Source: Ferrovibrio sp.
Lineage (GTDB): Bacteria > Pseudomonadota > Alphaproteobacteria > Ferrovibrionales > Ferrovibrionaceae
Length of the DNA stretch: 64,000 nucleotides
Assembly: GCF_019636075.1 (NCBI RefSeq)
Contig: NZ_JAHBYG010000017.1
Span: 1 to 64,000 of the forward strand
Reading direction: 5' to 3'
This document shows positions 1 to 9,472 of this stretch, in pieces (within the stretch, counting starts at the first letter, position 1; every line of letters starts with the position of its first letter). A program made the translations under genes and the position numbers. The notes beneath the pieces are model-generated. The model did no database searches. It was not told where the DNA came from and was given only the letters and a program-made list of their open reading frames with translations.

Positions 1-594
1 CGGATTGCGCTCCATATCCCAGCGACCGCGATATCGCTGCAGCACCAGGCTCCATAGCAGGCAGATCAGCAGGCAGGTGATGATCGCCGCCCGCCAATCC
101 AGCAGCAGGGTGATCGGCGGCAGCAGCAGGCCGGCCAGCATGCCGCCGATCGGAACGCCGCATTGCTTGATGGAAAAGATCAGATTGCTGCGGCTGCCGA
201 TGGCGGCGCGGCTAAGCAGCAGGGAGGCGGCCGGATTGGTGAAGCCATAGCCCAGGCCGATCACCACGGCGCCGATCATCACGCCGGCCAGGCCCAGTGT
301 TGCGGTGAACAGGCAGCCCAGCGCAGCCAGCCAGAGCGCGATCTGGCTGCTGCGCGCCGGTCCGAAGCGGTTCACTACGGCGCCGCCGATCAACGAGGAA
401 AGCATGGCGCCGGTATAGACCATGGCTACCTGATAACCCACCAGTGATGCTGGCAGGCCCAGCCCATGCGCGGCATCGGGCGCAATGGCCGATAGCGACA
501 TCGAGCAGAGCGTGGTGAAAGACTGTGTCGCCATGGTGGCGATCAGCACAGTCCAGATCGGCAATTTTTTCGGGGCTGTATCGGACGTTGACAT
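1..594 (-). CDS. MFS transporter, N-terminal part (cut by window edge)
   Basis: This is the first ~198 residues of a major facilitator superfamily permease; the rest lies beyond base 1. Translation from the ATG at 594 begins MSTSDTAPKKLPIWTVLIAT and runs through several hydrophobic helices. The loop after helix 2 carries the MFS-like VNRFGPARSS stretch, and there are small-residue-rich helices (GAVVIGLGYGF). It should sit in the inner membrane and move a small solute by cation symport or antiport; the substrate cannot be read. It lies downstream of gcvPB on the same strand, but a large inverted repeat covers its start codon, so it may not be cotranscribed. No good Shine-Dalgarno sequence is visible because the repeat occupies that position. 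Confidence 0.8.
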   Translation of the reverse strand, partial: MSTSDTAPKKLPIWTVLIATMATQSFTTLCSMSLSAIAPDAAHGLGLPASLVGYQVAMVYTGAMLSSLIGGAVVNRFGPARSSQIALWLAALGCLFTATLGLAGVMIGAVVIGLGYGFTNPAASLLLSRAAIGSRSNLIFSIKQCGVPIGGMLAGLLLPPITLLLDWRAAIITCLLICLLWSLVLQRYRGRWDMERNP

Positions 595-650
595 GCTTGC
601 ACTTTATCGCCACTCCGGCTTACGCCGGAATGACGATAAAGTGCAAGCAT
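593..650. repeat. Perfect 17-bp inverted repeat with inner GC stem, over the MFS start codon
   Basis: Arms 593-609 (ATGCTTGCACTTTATCG) and 634-650 are exact reverse complements. Inside them is a second stem, TCCGGC (615-619 region) pairing with GCCGGA (624-629) around a TTAC loop. The inner part resembles the TTCCGGCGTAAGCCGGAA core of dispersed proteobacterial REP-like elements. The left arm contains the MFS start codon (592-594 read on the minus strand). There is no U-tract, so it is not a classical intrinsic terminator. It could still block readthrough or translation between gcvPB and the MFS gene. Confidence 0.75.
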
Positions 651-669
651 TGTTGTGCGCCGGAAGCGA

Positions 670-2241
670 CTATTCCGCCGCCGCTTTGTTGTCCTGGGCG
701 GGTTTCCAGCGCAGCACCGGCTTGCGGGCGGCCTGGGTTTCGTCCAACCGGCGGCGTGGCACCAGATAGGGCGCGCCGTGGAAATAGTCGGCGGCTTGCT
801 TGCTTTGGGCGCGTTCGGCCAGGCCGCGCAGCACCATGATGAAATGGTCCAGCGCATCCTTGCTTTCGCTTTCGGTGGGTTCCACCAGCAGCGCGCCATG
901 CACCACCAGGGGGAAATACACCGTCATCGGATGATAGCCCTCGTCGATCAGGGCCTTGGCATAATCCAGGGTGCTGACGCCGGTATCCTTGAGGAAGCTA
1001 TCGTCGAACAGGGCTTCATGCATGCAGGGGCCTGCGAATGCAGGACTCATCACATCGTCACACGAGGCCATCACGTAGTTGGCGGCCAGAACGGCATCCT
1101 CGGCCACGCGCTTGAGGCCATCGCCGCCATGGCTGAGCATGTAGGCCAGCGCGCGGATGAACATGCCCATCTGGCCATGGAAGCCCTTCATGCGGCCGAA
1201 ACTCTTGCCGCTTTCATCCTGTTCCACCAGGCGATAGCCATTCGCATCGTGGATCACATAGGGCAGCGGCACGAAATCCTTCAGCGCATCCGACAACACC
1301 ACCGGGCCAGAGCCGGGGCCGCCGCCGCCATGGGGCGTGGAGAAGGTTTTGTGCAGGTTGATATGCATGGCGTCGATGCCGAGATCGCCCGGCCGCACCT
1401 TGCCCACGATGGCGTTGAAATTGGCGCCGTCGCAATAGAAGAAGCCGCCGATGGAGTGGATCATATCCGCCACCTGACGGATATCGCGCTCGAACAGGCC
1501 GCAGGTATTGGGATTGGTCAGCATGATCGCCGCCACATCCGGGCCCAGCTTGGCACGCAGGGCTTCCAGGTCCACGCGGCCATCGGCTGTGGCGGGGATC
1601 GGGTCTACCGTATAACCGCACATCGCTGCCGTGGCCGGATTGGTGCCATGGGCGGATTCCGGCGCCAGGATGCGCTTGCGGGCATCGCCGCGTGCGATAA
1701 GGGCGGCGCGGATGCTCATCAGGCCGCAGAGTTCGCCATGGGCGCCGGCAGCAGGCGACATCGCCACTGCCGGCATGCCGGTCAGCGTCTTCAGCCAGCC
1801 GGCCAGTTCGTCGATCAGCGCCAGCGCGCCCTGCACGGTGCTTTCCGGCTGCATCGGATGCAGATCGCCCAGGCCTTTCAGCCGTGCCAGTTTTTCATTC
1901 AGGCGCGGATTATGCTTCATGGTGCAGGAGCCGAGCGGGAACACGCCCATATCGATGGCGTAGTTCTTGCGGCTCAGGCGCACGAAATGGCGGATCACCT
2001 GGGGCTCGGACAGGCCAGGCAAACCGATCGCGCCCTTGCGGCGCAGGCCGCCCAGGCGCTCCGCCACATTCGCCGGTGCGGGCAGATCAACGCCGCAGCG
2101 GCCGGGCTCGCCCTGTTCGAAGATCAACGGTTCTTCATGCTCAAGGCCCTTATGGCCGCCGATGGTGGCATAGCCCCCGGCTGGTCCGCTGTTGTCGGCG
2201 CCGGCATTGGGTGTCGTTTGGCGTCCCTGCTTGTTCAGCAT
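670..2241 (-). CDS. gcvPB: Glycine dehydrogenase (aminomethyl-transferring) subunit 2
   Basis: PLP-containing subunit of the two-subunit P-protein of the glycine cleavage system. It decarboxylates glycine and passes the aminomethyl group to lipoyl-GcvH. The protein is 523 aa from the ATG at 2241. The PLP lysine is K298 in NLHKTFSTPHGGGGPGSGP; upstream DGANFNAIVG and PESAHGTNPA are typical of the family. The ATG overlaps the gcvPA stop as TGATG, so the two are translationally coupled; a GTG one codon earlier (2244) is also possible. It is the last gene of gcvT-gcvH-gcvPA-gcvPB. Length and motifs are complete, with no sign of damage. Confidence 0.97.
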   Translation of the reverse strand: MLNKQGRQTTPNAGADNSGPAGGYATIGGHKGLEHEEPLIFEQGEPGRCGVDLPAPANVAERLGGLRRKGAIGLPGLSEPQVIRHFVRLSRKNYAIDMGVFPLGSCTMKHNPRLNEKLARLKGLGDLHPMQPESTVQGALALIDELAGWLKTLTGMPAVAMSPAAGAHGELCGLMSIRAALIARGDARKRILAPESAHGTNPATAAMCGYTVDPIPATADGRVDLEALRAKLGPDVAAIMLTNPNTCGLFERDIRQVADMIHSIGGFFYCDGANFNAIVGKVRPGDLGIDAMHINLHKTFSTPHGGGGPGSGPVVLSDALKDFVPLPYVIHDANGYRLVEQDESGKSFGRMKGFHGQMGMFIRALAYMLSHGGDGLKRVAEDAVLAANYVMASCDDVMSPAFAGPCMHEALFDDSFLKDTGVSTLDYAKALIDEGYHPMTVYFPLVVHGALLVEPTESESKDALDHFIMVLRGLAERAQSKQAADYFHGAPYLVPRRRLDETQAARKPVLRWKPAQDNKAAAE

Positions 2242-3581
2242 CACAGCACCTCTTCCAGCGCGCTGCGCAGCGCCGACATATCATGTTCGGTGTTCATTTC
2301 GGTGGCGCTCACCAGCAACAGATGCTCGGCTGCCTTCTCACCGGGCCACAGCCGCGAGGCCGGAACGCCGCCGAGAATGCCTTTCTTCGCCAATGCTTCC
2401 ACCACACCCGCTGCCGGCTTGGGCAGCGCGAGGGTGAATTCGTTGAAGAAGCTGCCATTCACCAGCTTGATGCCTTTGAGGCCATCCAGCTTGCCGGCCA
2501 GTTCCACGGCCTTGGCATGATTGATTTCGGCCAACCGGGTGAAGCCGGCTTCGCCCAGCAGTGAAAGATGGATGGTGAAGGCCAGCGCGCAGAGGCCGGA
2601 ATTGGTGCAGATATTGGAGGTGGCCTTCTCGCGGCGGATATGCTGTTCGCGTGCGGACAGCGTGAGCACGAACCCGCGCTTGCCATCCTGGTCCACGGTT
2701 TCGCCGCAGAGCCGGCCCGGCATCTGGCGCAGGAATTTTTCCTTTGCCGCGAACAGGCCCACATAGGGCCCGCCGAAACTGAGCGGCACGCCCAGCGACT
2801 GGCCTTCCGCCACCACGATATCGGCACCCATCTCACCCGGCGGCGTGATCAGGCCGAGCGATACCACTTCGCTCACCGCCACGATCAACAGCACGCCCTT
2901 GGCCTGGCAGGCCTTGGCCAGCGGGCGCAGATCGCGCACATGGCCGAACAGCGAGGGATTCTGCACCACCACGCAGGCGGTCTGCTCGTCGATCAGGGCA
3001 GCAAGATCCTCGTTGCCCTCGGCATCCATCGGCGCTGCCAGATAGGGCTGATCGGTCTGGCGCATCAGGGTTTCCACCACGCCGCGATAATGCGGATGCA
3101 GGCCGCCCGACAACACGGCTTTCTGCCGCCTGGTGGCCCGCTGGGCCATCAGCACGGCCTCGCCGCAGGCGGTGGCGCCGTCATACAGCGAGGCATTGGC
3201 CACATCCATGCCGGTGATCAGCGCCACCTGGCTCTGGAACTCGAACAGATATTGCAGCGTGCCTTGCGCGATTTCGGGCTGATAGGGCGTGTAGGAGGTA
3301 AGGAATTCGCTGCGCTGGATCAGGTGATCGGCGGCGGCGGGAATATGGTGGCGATAGGCGCCGGCACCCAGGAAGCAGGGTGCATCGGCCGGCGACAGGT
3401 TGCGTGCCGCCAAAGCGCCGATATGGCGCTCTACTTCCAATTCCCCGCGATGATCCGGCAGTTCTATGGCCGCGTTCAGCGCATCGGCCGGCACGTCCTT
3501 GAACAGCGCGTCGATATCCGCCACGCCGATCTTTGCCAGCATGGCCTGGCGGTCGGCGGCGGTTTGTCCGAGATAGCGCAT
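2241..3581 (-). CDS. gcvPA: Glycine dehydrogenase (aminomethyl-transferring) subunit 1
   Basis: Partner subunit of the glycine decarboxylase heterodimer; it has the aminotransferase fold but not the PLP lysine loop used by GcvPB. It is 446 aa, the usual size for GcvPA, and begins [20 protein letters not shown]. Family stretches visible are [15 protein letters not shown] and [22 protein letters not shown], with [19 protein letters not shown] near the C-terminal third. A GAGG sequence lies about 5 nt before the ATG. It sits 7 nt after gcvH and its stop overlaps the start of gcvPB, which fits stoichiometric production of the two halves. Confidence 0.97.
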   Translation of the reverse strand: MRYLGQTAADRQAMLAKIGVADIDALFKDVPADALNAAIELPDHRGELEVERHIGALAARNLSPADAPCFLGAGAYRHHIPAAADHLIQRSEFLTSYTPYQPEIAQGTLQYLFEFQSQVALITGMDVANASLYDGATACGEAVLMAQRATRRQKAVLSGGLHPHYRGVVETLMRQTDQPYLAAPMDAEGNEDLAALIDEQTACVVVQNPSLFGHVRDLRPLAKACQAKGVLLIVAVSEVVSLGLITPPGEMGADIVVAEGQSLGVPLSFGGPYVGLFAAKEKFLRQMPGRLCGETVDQDGKRGFVLTLSAREQHIRREKATSNICTNSGLCALAFTIHLSLLGEAGFTRLAEINHAKAVELAGKLDGLKGIKLVNGSFFNEFTLALPKPAAGVVEALAKKGILGGVPASRLWPGEKAAEHLLLVSATEMNTEHDMSALRSALEEVL

Positions 3582-3588
3582 GCCAGCC

Positions 3589-3963
3589 TCAACCCAGCGA
3601 TTTTACGAAAGCATCATAGCCGGCGCGGTCCATCAACCCGCCAAGCTCGCCGGAATCCGACAGCTTGATCTTGGTGAACCAGCCCGCACCTTCGGCGTCC
3701 TGGTTCACCAGCGATGGATCGGCGGCCAGGGCATCGTTGCTTTCAACCACACTGCCCGAAACCGGGGCATAAACCTCGCTGGCGGCCTTAACGGATTCAA
3801 CCACGGCCATCTCGCCGCCCTGCTTCACGCCGCGGCCAGGCTCGGGCAGTTCCACGAATACTACATCGCCGAGTTGCTCCTGGGCATAAACGGTGATGCC
3901 TACGGTGCCGGTATCGCCGGCAACGTCGATCCATTCGTGGTCCTTGGTGAAATAGAGGGTCAT
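3589..3963 (-). CDS. gcvH: Glycine cleavage system H protein
   Basis: Small lipoyl carrier that shuttles the methylamine intermediate between the P-, T- and L-proteins. It is 124 aa, the usual size. The lipoylated lysine is K59 in [17 protein letters not shown], and the N-terminus [11 protein letters not shown] is characteristic. A GGAG sequence stands about 10 nt before the ATG. It lies between gcvT (17 nt upstream) and gcvPA in one minus-strand operon. The L-protein (lipoamide dehydrogenase) and lipoyl ligase genes are not in this window. Confidence 0.97.
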   Translation of the reverse strand: MTLYFTKDHEWIDVAGDTGTVGITVYAQEQLGDVVFVELPEPGRGVKQGGEMAVVESVKAASEVYAPVSGSVVESNDALAADPSLVNQDAEGAGWFTKIKLSDSGELGGLMDRAGYDAFVKSLG

Positions 3964-3980
3964 AGGTGCTGTCTCCGGGC

Positions 3981-5093
3981 TCAGGCTTTGGCGTAACGCT
4001 TGGTGATGAAGGGCATGGCAGAGATGCGGGCAGGCAAGGGCTTGCCGCGCACCAACAGGTTGATGGATGTGTCGATGGCGGCAGACGCAGCGGCGACATA
4101 GCCCATGGCAACCGGTGCATCCACACTTGGGCCGAAACCGCCCGAGGTGATCATGCCGATCTTGTTGCCGCTGATATCGAGGATATCGGTGCCTTCGCGA
4201 GCCGGGGCGCGGCCTTCGGGGCGCAGGCCCACGCGCTTGCGGGTAACGCCTTCCGCCAATTGTTTTTGGATGATCCCGGCGCCGGGGAAACCGCCTTCGG
4301 CGCGGCGACGCTTGGAAATGGTCCAGGTCAGGCCGGCTTCGATGGGGGAGGTGGTGGTGTCGATATCATGGCCGTAAAGGCACAGCCCGGCTTCCAGACG
4401 CAGGCTGTCGCGTGCCCCCAGGCCGATGGGTTTCACTTCGGGCTGCGCCAGCAATTTGCGGGCGAAGGCATCGGCGGCATCGGCGGGCAGCGAGATTTCG
4501 CAGCCATCCTCGCCGGTATAGCCGGAGCGGGTGACGAAACAACTGATGCCATCCAGCAGGATTTCCGCGCCCTGGCCGAATTGCAAAGCGGCGATTTGCG
4601 GATTCAGCCGCGCCAGCACGGCCACCGCTTCGGGGCCTTGCAAGGCCAGCAGGGCGCGGTCGGCCAGATATTCCACTTTGCAATCCGGCAGGCCGGCTTG
4701 CAGCAATGCGATATCCTGTTGTTTGCAGGCCGCATTCACGATCACAAGCAGATCGTCGGCGCGCTTGTTGATCATCAGATCGTCGAGGATACCGCCGGCC
4801 TCGTTGGTGAACATGGTGTAGCGCATGCGGCCCACTTCAAGGGCTTGCACATCGCCGGGCACCAGGCGTTCGATGGATTTGGCGGGATCGGCGCCGGTGA
4901 TGCGCACCTGGCCCATATGCGACACATCGAACAGACCGGCGGCGGCGCGGGTATGCTTATGCTCGGTGAGGATGCCGCTGGGGAATTGCACCGGCATTTC
5001 ATAGCCGGCAAATGGCACCATGCGACCGCCCAGTTCTTTATGCAGGGCGTTCAGGGGCGTTATATGCAGGGTTTCGTCGGAGGAAGCGCTCAC
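3981..5093 (-). CDS. gcvT: Glycine cleavage system T protein (aminomethyltransferase)
   Basis: Tetrahydrofolate-dependent aminomethyltransferase releasing ammonia and 5,10-methylene-THF from aminomethyl-lipoyl-GcvH. It is 370 aa, in the normal range. Visible family stretches include [53 protein letters not shown] and [20 protein letters not shown]. The frame opens with GTG at 5093, giving an N-terminus ([19 protein letters not shown]) that fits the family; the next in-frame ATG would remove conserved sequence. It is the first gene of the operon, directly downstream of the tandem glycine riboswitch. Confidence 0.96.
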   Translation of the reverse strand: MSASSDETLHITPLNALHKELGGRMVPFAGYEMPVQFPSGILTEHKHTRAAAGLFDVSHMGQVRITGADPAKSIERLVPGDVQALEVGRMRYTMFTNEAGGILDDLMINKRADDLLVIVNAACKQQDIALLQAGLPDCKVEYLADRALLALQGPEAVAVLARLNPQIAALQFGQGAEILLDGISCFVTRSGYTGEDGCEISLPADAADAFARKLLAQPEVKPIGLGARDSLRLEAGLCLYGHDIDTTTSPIEAGLTWTISKRRRAEGGFPGAGIIQKQLAEGVTRKRVGLRPEGRAPAREGTDILDISGNKIGMITSGGFGPSVDAPVAMGYVAAASAAIDTSINLLVRGKPLPARISAMPFITKRYAKA

Positions 5094-5149
5094 TGGACCT
5101 CACAGGTTTCAACAGAACAGGCGGCGCGGCGGATTTGCACCCACCGCTG

Positions 5150-5352
5150 CCCCCTCTGTCCTGAGAACCTGAGAGATTCGCCAAGCATGCTTTGATGCCT
5201 GACTTACTCCGTCGGTGGGCCGGATTGCACCGACCGCTTTCCAGAGTTTCGCTAGATCCCTGCGGTCCTTTGGCCTGAGAGTTTCCGGGGCGGTTGCTCC
5301 TTCGGCGTACCGGGCCCGGCTTTAGTCAAGCCGGCTGGCACCTCTCCCGCGG
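5150..5352 (-). promoter_or_regulatory. Tandem glycine riboswitch upstream of gcvT
   Basis: On the minus strand two consecutive glycine aptamers can be read. The first opens GCGGGAGAGGTGCC, then GCCGAAGGAGCAA, then GGAAACTCTCAGGC and AAAGGACCG, closing with ACTCTGGA. The second has CACCGACGGAGTAAGT, then AATCTCTCAGGTTCTCAGG and GACAGAGGGGG. These are the conserved blocks of the gcvT element. The RNA lies about 57 nt before the gcvT GTG start. In other bacteria glycine binding turns on the cleavage operon; a GCGG/CCGC hairpin just downstream (around 5129-5149) may be part of the expression platform. Confidence 0.95.
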
Positions 5353-5372
5353 GGATGCGCGCGAATGGGCCG

Positions 5373-5400
5373 AGCATAGGCGGGCAGGCCGGGGAGTCAA
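5373..5400 (-). promoter_or_regulatory. Sigma-70-like promoter of the gcv operon
   Basis: On the minus strand TTGACT (5395-5400) and TATGCT (5373-5378) are separated by 16 bp, placing the start of transcription near 5366. That is a few bases before the first riboswitch aptamer, as expected for the leader of this operon. Confidence 0.65.
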
Positions 5401-5443
5401 AGCCTTTCGCCGATTTGTCGCAAAAAGCTGGGGAAAACTCGGG

Positions 5444-5471
5444 TTGACAGCGCCGTAGCCAGGATTACCCT
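5444..5471 (+). promoter_or_regulatory. Sigma-70-like promoter for the Mpo1-like/cyclase pair
   Basis: TTGACA (5444-5449) and TACCCT (5466-5471) with a 16-bp spacer lie about 64 bp before the ATG at 5535. It is divergent from the gcv promoter; together they account for the gene-free stretch 5353-5534. Confidence 0.55.
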
Positions 5472-5534
5472 GACAGGCAAAGCAGATAAGGCCTGTCCGA
5501 CTCGGGCTAGGCGCGGAATGTCAGGGAGGCGAAC

Positions 5535-6077
5535 ATGAACCCGTTTTTCATCGAGCAGATGGCGATGTATTCCGCCTATCACCGCGATGCGCGCAATCGT
5601 GCCACGCATTTCATCGGCATTCCGTCCATCGTCTTCGCGCTGTTCATTCCGCTATCCTGGGTTTCGCTTGGGCAAGCAGGCGGCATCGCAATCACCGGCG
5701 CGACATTGCTATGGGTGGCAACCGGGCTGTTCTATCTGTGGCTCGATCGTGCCATCGGCCTTGGCATGGTGATCGTGGCCGCGTTTTTGCTCTGGGCCGG
5801 GCAATGGGTAGCCGGCTTGGGCAGCACCATCGGCTGGAGCGTGTTTGCCATCGCCTTCGTGGGCGGCTGGGTGTTCCAGCTTGTCGGCCATGTCTTCGAG
5901 GGGCGCCGGCCGGCATTGGCCGATAATCTGTTGCAGGCACTGATCGGCCCGATGTTCCTGGTAGCGGAAACCGTATTCGCTGCCGGTATGAAGCATGAAT
6001 TGCATGAAGCCGTGGAAGCGCGCTGGAAGCATTATTCGGTGGGTGCCGTGCAGGCGCGCGCTGCCGGCGCGAATTGA
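5535..6077 (+). CDS. Mpo1-like (DUF962) membrane protein
   Basis: Small integral membrane protein, 180 aa, of the DUF962/Mpo1 family. The yeast member is a Fe(II)-dependent dioxygenase that alpha-oxidises 2-hydroxy fatty acids during phytosphingosine breakdown. The N-terminus has the family signature: QMAMYSAYHRDARNRATHFIGIP, with histidines at about positions 16 and 25. A later HVFEGRRPAL block (about residue 118) and a C-terminal H-containing segment supply the other conserved histidines. About four hydrophobic helices lie between. A GGGAGG sequence precedes the ATG. Its stop codon overlaps the next gene's ATG (TGATG). The bacterial substrate is not known from sequence. Confidence 0.85.
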   Translation: MNPFFIEQMAMYSAYHRDARNRATHFIGIPSIVFALFIPLSWVSLGQAGGIAITGATLLWVATGLFYLWLDRAIGLGMVIVAAFLLWAGQWVAGLGSTIGWSVFAIAFVGGWVFQLVGHVFEGRRPALADNLLQALIGPMFLVAETVFAAGMKHELHEAVEARWKHYSVGAVQARAAGAN

Positions 6078-7120
6078 TGAATCCGCGCTGGAAGCAGCGG
6101 CCGGAAGGATCTACCTGGGGCGATTTCGGCGCGGATGACCGGCTGGGCCGGCTTAATCTCATAACAGCCGATAAGGTTCGGCAGGGCATTGCGGAGGTAC
6201 GCGAGGGCCGCAGCTTCTGCCTGTCGTTGCCGCTGGATTATCCCGGCGGCAACCTGCTCAACCCGCGCCGCTATCCGCCGAAGTTATACGGCGTAGTGCG
6301 TGAAGGGCGGGCCAACATGCCGTTCCGCCTGTCGGTTTACGATGTGCGGCATAACGACGTGATGTGCGACGATGCCGCGCTGATCTACCTGCAATATTCC
6401 ACGCAATGGGACAGCTTCGCCCATGCCGGCCAGATGTTCGATGCCGATGGCGATGGTGTGCCGGAGCCGGTTTTTTACAATGGCTGGCGTGCCGGCGAGC
6501 ATGTGCCGGAGGCGCTGGATATGGGCGGCGAGCCCAGGCTGGAGCGCTTTCTCTCGCCGGGCAGCGAAGTTCTGGGAATCCATAATTTCGCGCGTCATGG
6601 TCTGCAGGGGCGCGGCGTGCTGGTCAACTTGTTCGACGGAATCGGTCGCAGGCGCGAATGGGTGGGTTACGACACTTTGATGCGGGCCATGCAGGCGCAG
6701 AAGGCGGAGGTGGAGCCGGGCGACATGCTTTGCTTCTACACCGGTTTTGCCGATCTGCTGTTGGAGATGGAGCGTAAGCCTGATCTGCACCGGCTGGAAA
6801 ATAGCTGCGCCGTGTTGGATGGCCGCGACAAGCGGTTGTTGAACTGGATTGCCGATAGCGGCGTAGCCACGCTGATCGCCGATAATTATGCCGTGGAAGG
6901 CCTGCCGGCCAAGGATGGCGGCCCGGATGGCCATGCTGCCTTGCCGTTGCATGAACATTGCCTATTCAAGCTGGGCGTGCCTTTGGGCGAAATCTGGTAT
7001 CTGGCGGAATTGGCGGCCTACCTGAAACAGCAGGAACGTAACCGTTTTTTGCTCACCGCCCCGCCCCTGCGGCTGCCTGGGGCGGTAGGGTCTCCGGTCA
7101 CGCCGATCGCTACGGTATAG
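6077..7120 (+). CDS. Cyclase-family (kynurenine formamidase-like) hydrolase
   Basis: Member of the cyclase/kynurenine formamidase fold (PF04199), which contains metal-dependent amidases and lactonases. From the ATG at 6077 it is 347 aa; an upstream TTG (6074) is less likely. WGDFGADDRLGRLNLI at the N-terminus and QWDSFAHAGQMFD near residue 115 are typical of the long group of this family. The second motif normally carries a metal-binding histidine (HxGTHxD in classical members); here it is reduced to DSFAHAG, as in the long subgroup. A late ALPLHEHCLFKLGVPLGEIW supplies further conserved residues. It is coupled to the Mpo1-like gene. The substrate is unknown. Confidence 0.82.
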   Translation: MNPRWKQRPEGSTWGDFGADDRLGRLNLITADKVRQGIAEVREGRSFCLSLPLDYPGGNLLNPRRYPPKLYGVVREGRANMPFRLSVYDVRHNDVMCDDAALIYLQYSTQWDSFAHAGQMFDADGDGVPEPVFYNGWRAGEHVPEALDMGGEPRLERFLSPGSEVLGIHNFARHGLQGRGVLVNLFDGIGRRREWVGYDTLMRAMQAQKAEVEPGDMLCFYTGFADLLLEMERKPDLHRLENSCAVLDGRDKRLLNWIADSGVATLIADNYAVEGLPAKDGGPDGHAALPLHEHCLFKLGVPLGEIWYLAELAAYLKQQERNRFLLTAPPLRLPGAVGSPVTPIATV

Positions 7121-7240
7121 CGCTACAGTATTGAACGTGTAATTAACTGCATTTTCCCCCTGCATCTGGCAAATTTTTCCTGACAGAATGCAACTTTGAT
7201 GGAAGAGTGATTGTCGGCATTACATGCTGAGGGGGAAGCT

Positions 7241-9370
7241 ATGGCCTGGTTCCGCAATTTGAGCCTATCGGTGAAGCTGTTTGCCGTGGTGGCAATCCTG
7301 ATTGCGACCGCCGCGATTCAGGTTTTGGTCGCTATAAATGGCGCCAACAAGATGGAAGCGGCGCTGGATCGTATCGAGCTGAAGGGCGACCAGATCGAGC
7401 ATGCCGGGCGCGGCGGCATCAATTTCGTGCAATTCGTGCGGATGACCGAAAATATGACGCGCCCGCTTTCACCGGAATTGCGCGAGCGCGTGGTGGCCGG
7501 TGCGGCCGATGAATTGCGGCGTTTTCTCGGCCGGATGGAGCGCTTGAAGCCGTTGCTGGATGATGATTTCGAGAAGAGCGAATTTGCCTTGGCGATGGCT
7601 GCGGCGGAAAAGTATCAGGACAGCTACAAGCGCATATTGGCCGATACCGAACAGCTGCGGTTCGAATTGGCTGAGCGAACGGTGATAGCTGCCTCGCAGC
7701 ATTACAATGCGGCGCGCCAGCATATACGCAATCTGGAGGAGCGCTTCACCAGCGAGTTGAATGAAGAAGAACAGATGGAGCGGGCAAGCGTAATCCAGAT
7801 GCGCCAAGCCCTGATCCTTATTGCCATCGTGGGTGGCGGCACCGGCTTGCTGCTGGCGCTGGGGATCATCATTTATGGCGTGACGCGGCCCCTGGGCGGC
7901 ATGATCGGCGCCATGCAAAGGTTGGCGCAGGGCGATCTGGAAGCGGATGTTCCGGTGCTGCGACAGACCGATGAGATCGGTCGTATGGGGTCGGCGTTGG
8001 CAGTGTTCAAGACCAACGCGGTTGAGCGTCGCAATGCCGAAGCAGCGGTAGAGGCGCAGCGCCGCGAGGCCGACCGCCTGCGGCAGGAGAGCGAGCACCG
8101 CGAAAGCAAGGCGGCCGAGGAGGTGGCCGACCTTTGCCGCCGCATCGTGGCGGGCGATCTTTCGGGCCGTCTCGACGAGGCAGACAAAGAAGGATTTTTG
8201 CTGGCTTTGAGCCGCGAACTGAATCGTTTGTCGGGCACGCTTGGTTCGGTGACCGGAGATTTGGCGCAGGTGATGCAGGCCATGGCGGAAGGCGATCTGT
8301 CCCGCGAGGTGGCCGGTGAATATGAGGGAGTGTTTGCCACGCTGAAAGGGTCTGCAAATGGCATGGCCGGAAAGTTGCGCGAATTTGCCGGCCGCTTGCT
8401 GAATACCACCCAGACGGTGCGCGGCGCATCCAACGAAATCTCCACCGGGAGTCAGGATCTGGCGCAACGCACCGAAAGCCAGGCTGCCAGCATTGAGGAA
8501 ACTGCTGCCTCGATGCACGAGATAACCACCACCGTGCGGCAGAATGCCGACAATGCCCAGGCCGCCAATCAACTGGCCACGGCTGCCCGCGATACCGCCG
8601 AAAAGGGTGGCTCGATCACTGAGCAGGCCGTGGTGGCAGTGAGCGAGATCGAGGAGAGCGCACGCAAGATCGCCGATATCATGGCGCTGATCGACGAGAT
8701 CGCCTTCCAGACCAACCTGCTGGCCTTGAATGCCTCGGTGGAGGCGGCCCGTGCCGGCGAGGCCGGCAAGGGCTTTGCCGTGGTAGCGCAGGAAGTGCGC
8801 GCATTGGCGCAGCGCTCGGCCAATGCCTCGAAGGAGATCAAGGCGTTGATCCAGGCTTCCAACGCGCAGGTGAAAACCGGTGCCGGTCTGGTGAATCAGG
8901 CAGGTCGGTCGCTGGTGGATATCGTGGGGGCCGTGAAGAAGGTGGCCGACATCGTGGCCGAGATTGCTGCGGCCAGCCGCGAACAGGCCACGGGGCTGGA
9001 TCAGGTGAACACCGCCGTGGCCAGCATGGATGAGATGACCCAGCGCAATGCCGCCCTGGTGGAAGAAACCACGGCTGCTGCGCAATCCCTTGCCAACCAG
9101 GCCAATGAACTGGCGGAATTGGCGCGTTTCTTCAAAACCGGTAACGAGATTCGCGTGAATACGCCCGCTGTCGGAGCCGGGCTGCAGAAACCCGCCGTAA
9201 GCAAACCGGCAGCGGCTGCTGTTCCGGCCGCCAAGCCAGCCATTGCCAGGCCCGCACTTGCCAAGCCAGCCGCTCCCAAGCCTGTTGCTACCAAGCCGGT
9301 GCCAACGCCATTGGCGCCTGCGCGGGCATTGCCGCCTGTGGCCGATGACGATGATTGGAAGGAATTCTGA
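7241..9370 (+). CDS. Methyl-accepting chemotaxis protein
   Basis: Membrane chemoreceptor feeding CheA/CheW. The ATG at 7241 follows GAGGGGGAAGCT and gives 709 aa; an upstream TTG (7211) is unlikely. Order: TM1 (about residues 10-32), a short helical periplasmic domain (about 33-190), TM2 (about 195-215), a HAMP region followed by a second HAMP-like segment, then the signalling coiled coil. The hairpin tip reads [33 protein letters not shown]-like, the hallmark of the family. The C-terminus is a long Ala/Pro/Lys linker ending DDDDWKEF, an xWxxF tether of the kind that recruits CheR/CheB. No flagellar or che cluster adjoins it. The ligand is unknown. Confidence 0.95.
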   Translation: MAWFRNLSLSVKLFAVVAILIATAAIQVLVAINGANKMEAALDRIELKGDQIEHAGRGGINFVQFVRMTENMTRPLSPELRERVVAGAADELRRFLGRMERLKPLLDDDFEKSEFALAMAAAEKYQDSYKRILADTEQLRFELAERTVIAASQHYNAARQHIRNLEERFTSELNEEEQMERASVIQMRQALILIAIVGGGTGLLLALGIIIYGVTRPLGGMIGAMQRLAQGDLEADVPVLRQTDEIGRMGSALAVFKTNAVERRNAEAAVEAQRREADRLRQESEHRESKAAEEVADLCRRIVAGDLSGRLDEADKEGFLLALSRELNRLSGTLGSVTGDLAQVMQAMAEGDLSREVAGEYEGVFATLKGSANGMAGKLREFAGRLLNTTQTVRGASNEISTGSQDLAQRTESQAASIEETAASMHEITTTVRQNADNAQAANQLATAARDTAEKGGSITEQAVVAVSEIEESARKIADIMALIDEIAFQTNLLALNASVEAARAGEAGKGFAVVAQEVRALAQRSANASKEIKALIQASNAQVKTGAGLVNQAGRSLVDIVGAVKKVADIVAEIAAASREQATGLDQVNTAVASMDEMTQRNAALVEETTAAAQSLANQANELAELARFFKTGNEIRVNTPAVGAGLQKPAVSKPAAAAVPAAKPAIARPALAKPAAPKPVATKPVPTPLAPARALPPVADDDDWKEF

Positions 9371-9472
9371 TCCGGTTCTGCCGGGGCTTGTCAGGCCCTG
9401 CGATAAACACCAATCTTCCGCCTCCGGCTTCTGTAGGGAGGAAGCGGGGTTTGAAGCGCAGGGATAATAAAA

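Noticed and set aside
670-5093. Long plus-strand open frames opposite the gcv genes (for example 655-2520, 2568-3668 and 3966-5195)
   Set aside because: They are antisense to well-conserved genes, rich in His/Gly/Ala repeats typical of reversed GC-rich codons, and lack family motifs.
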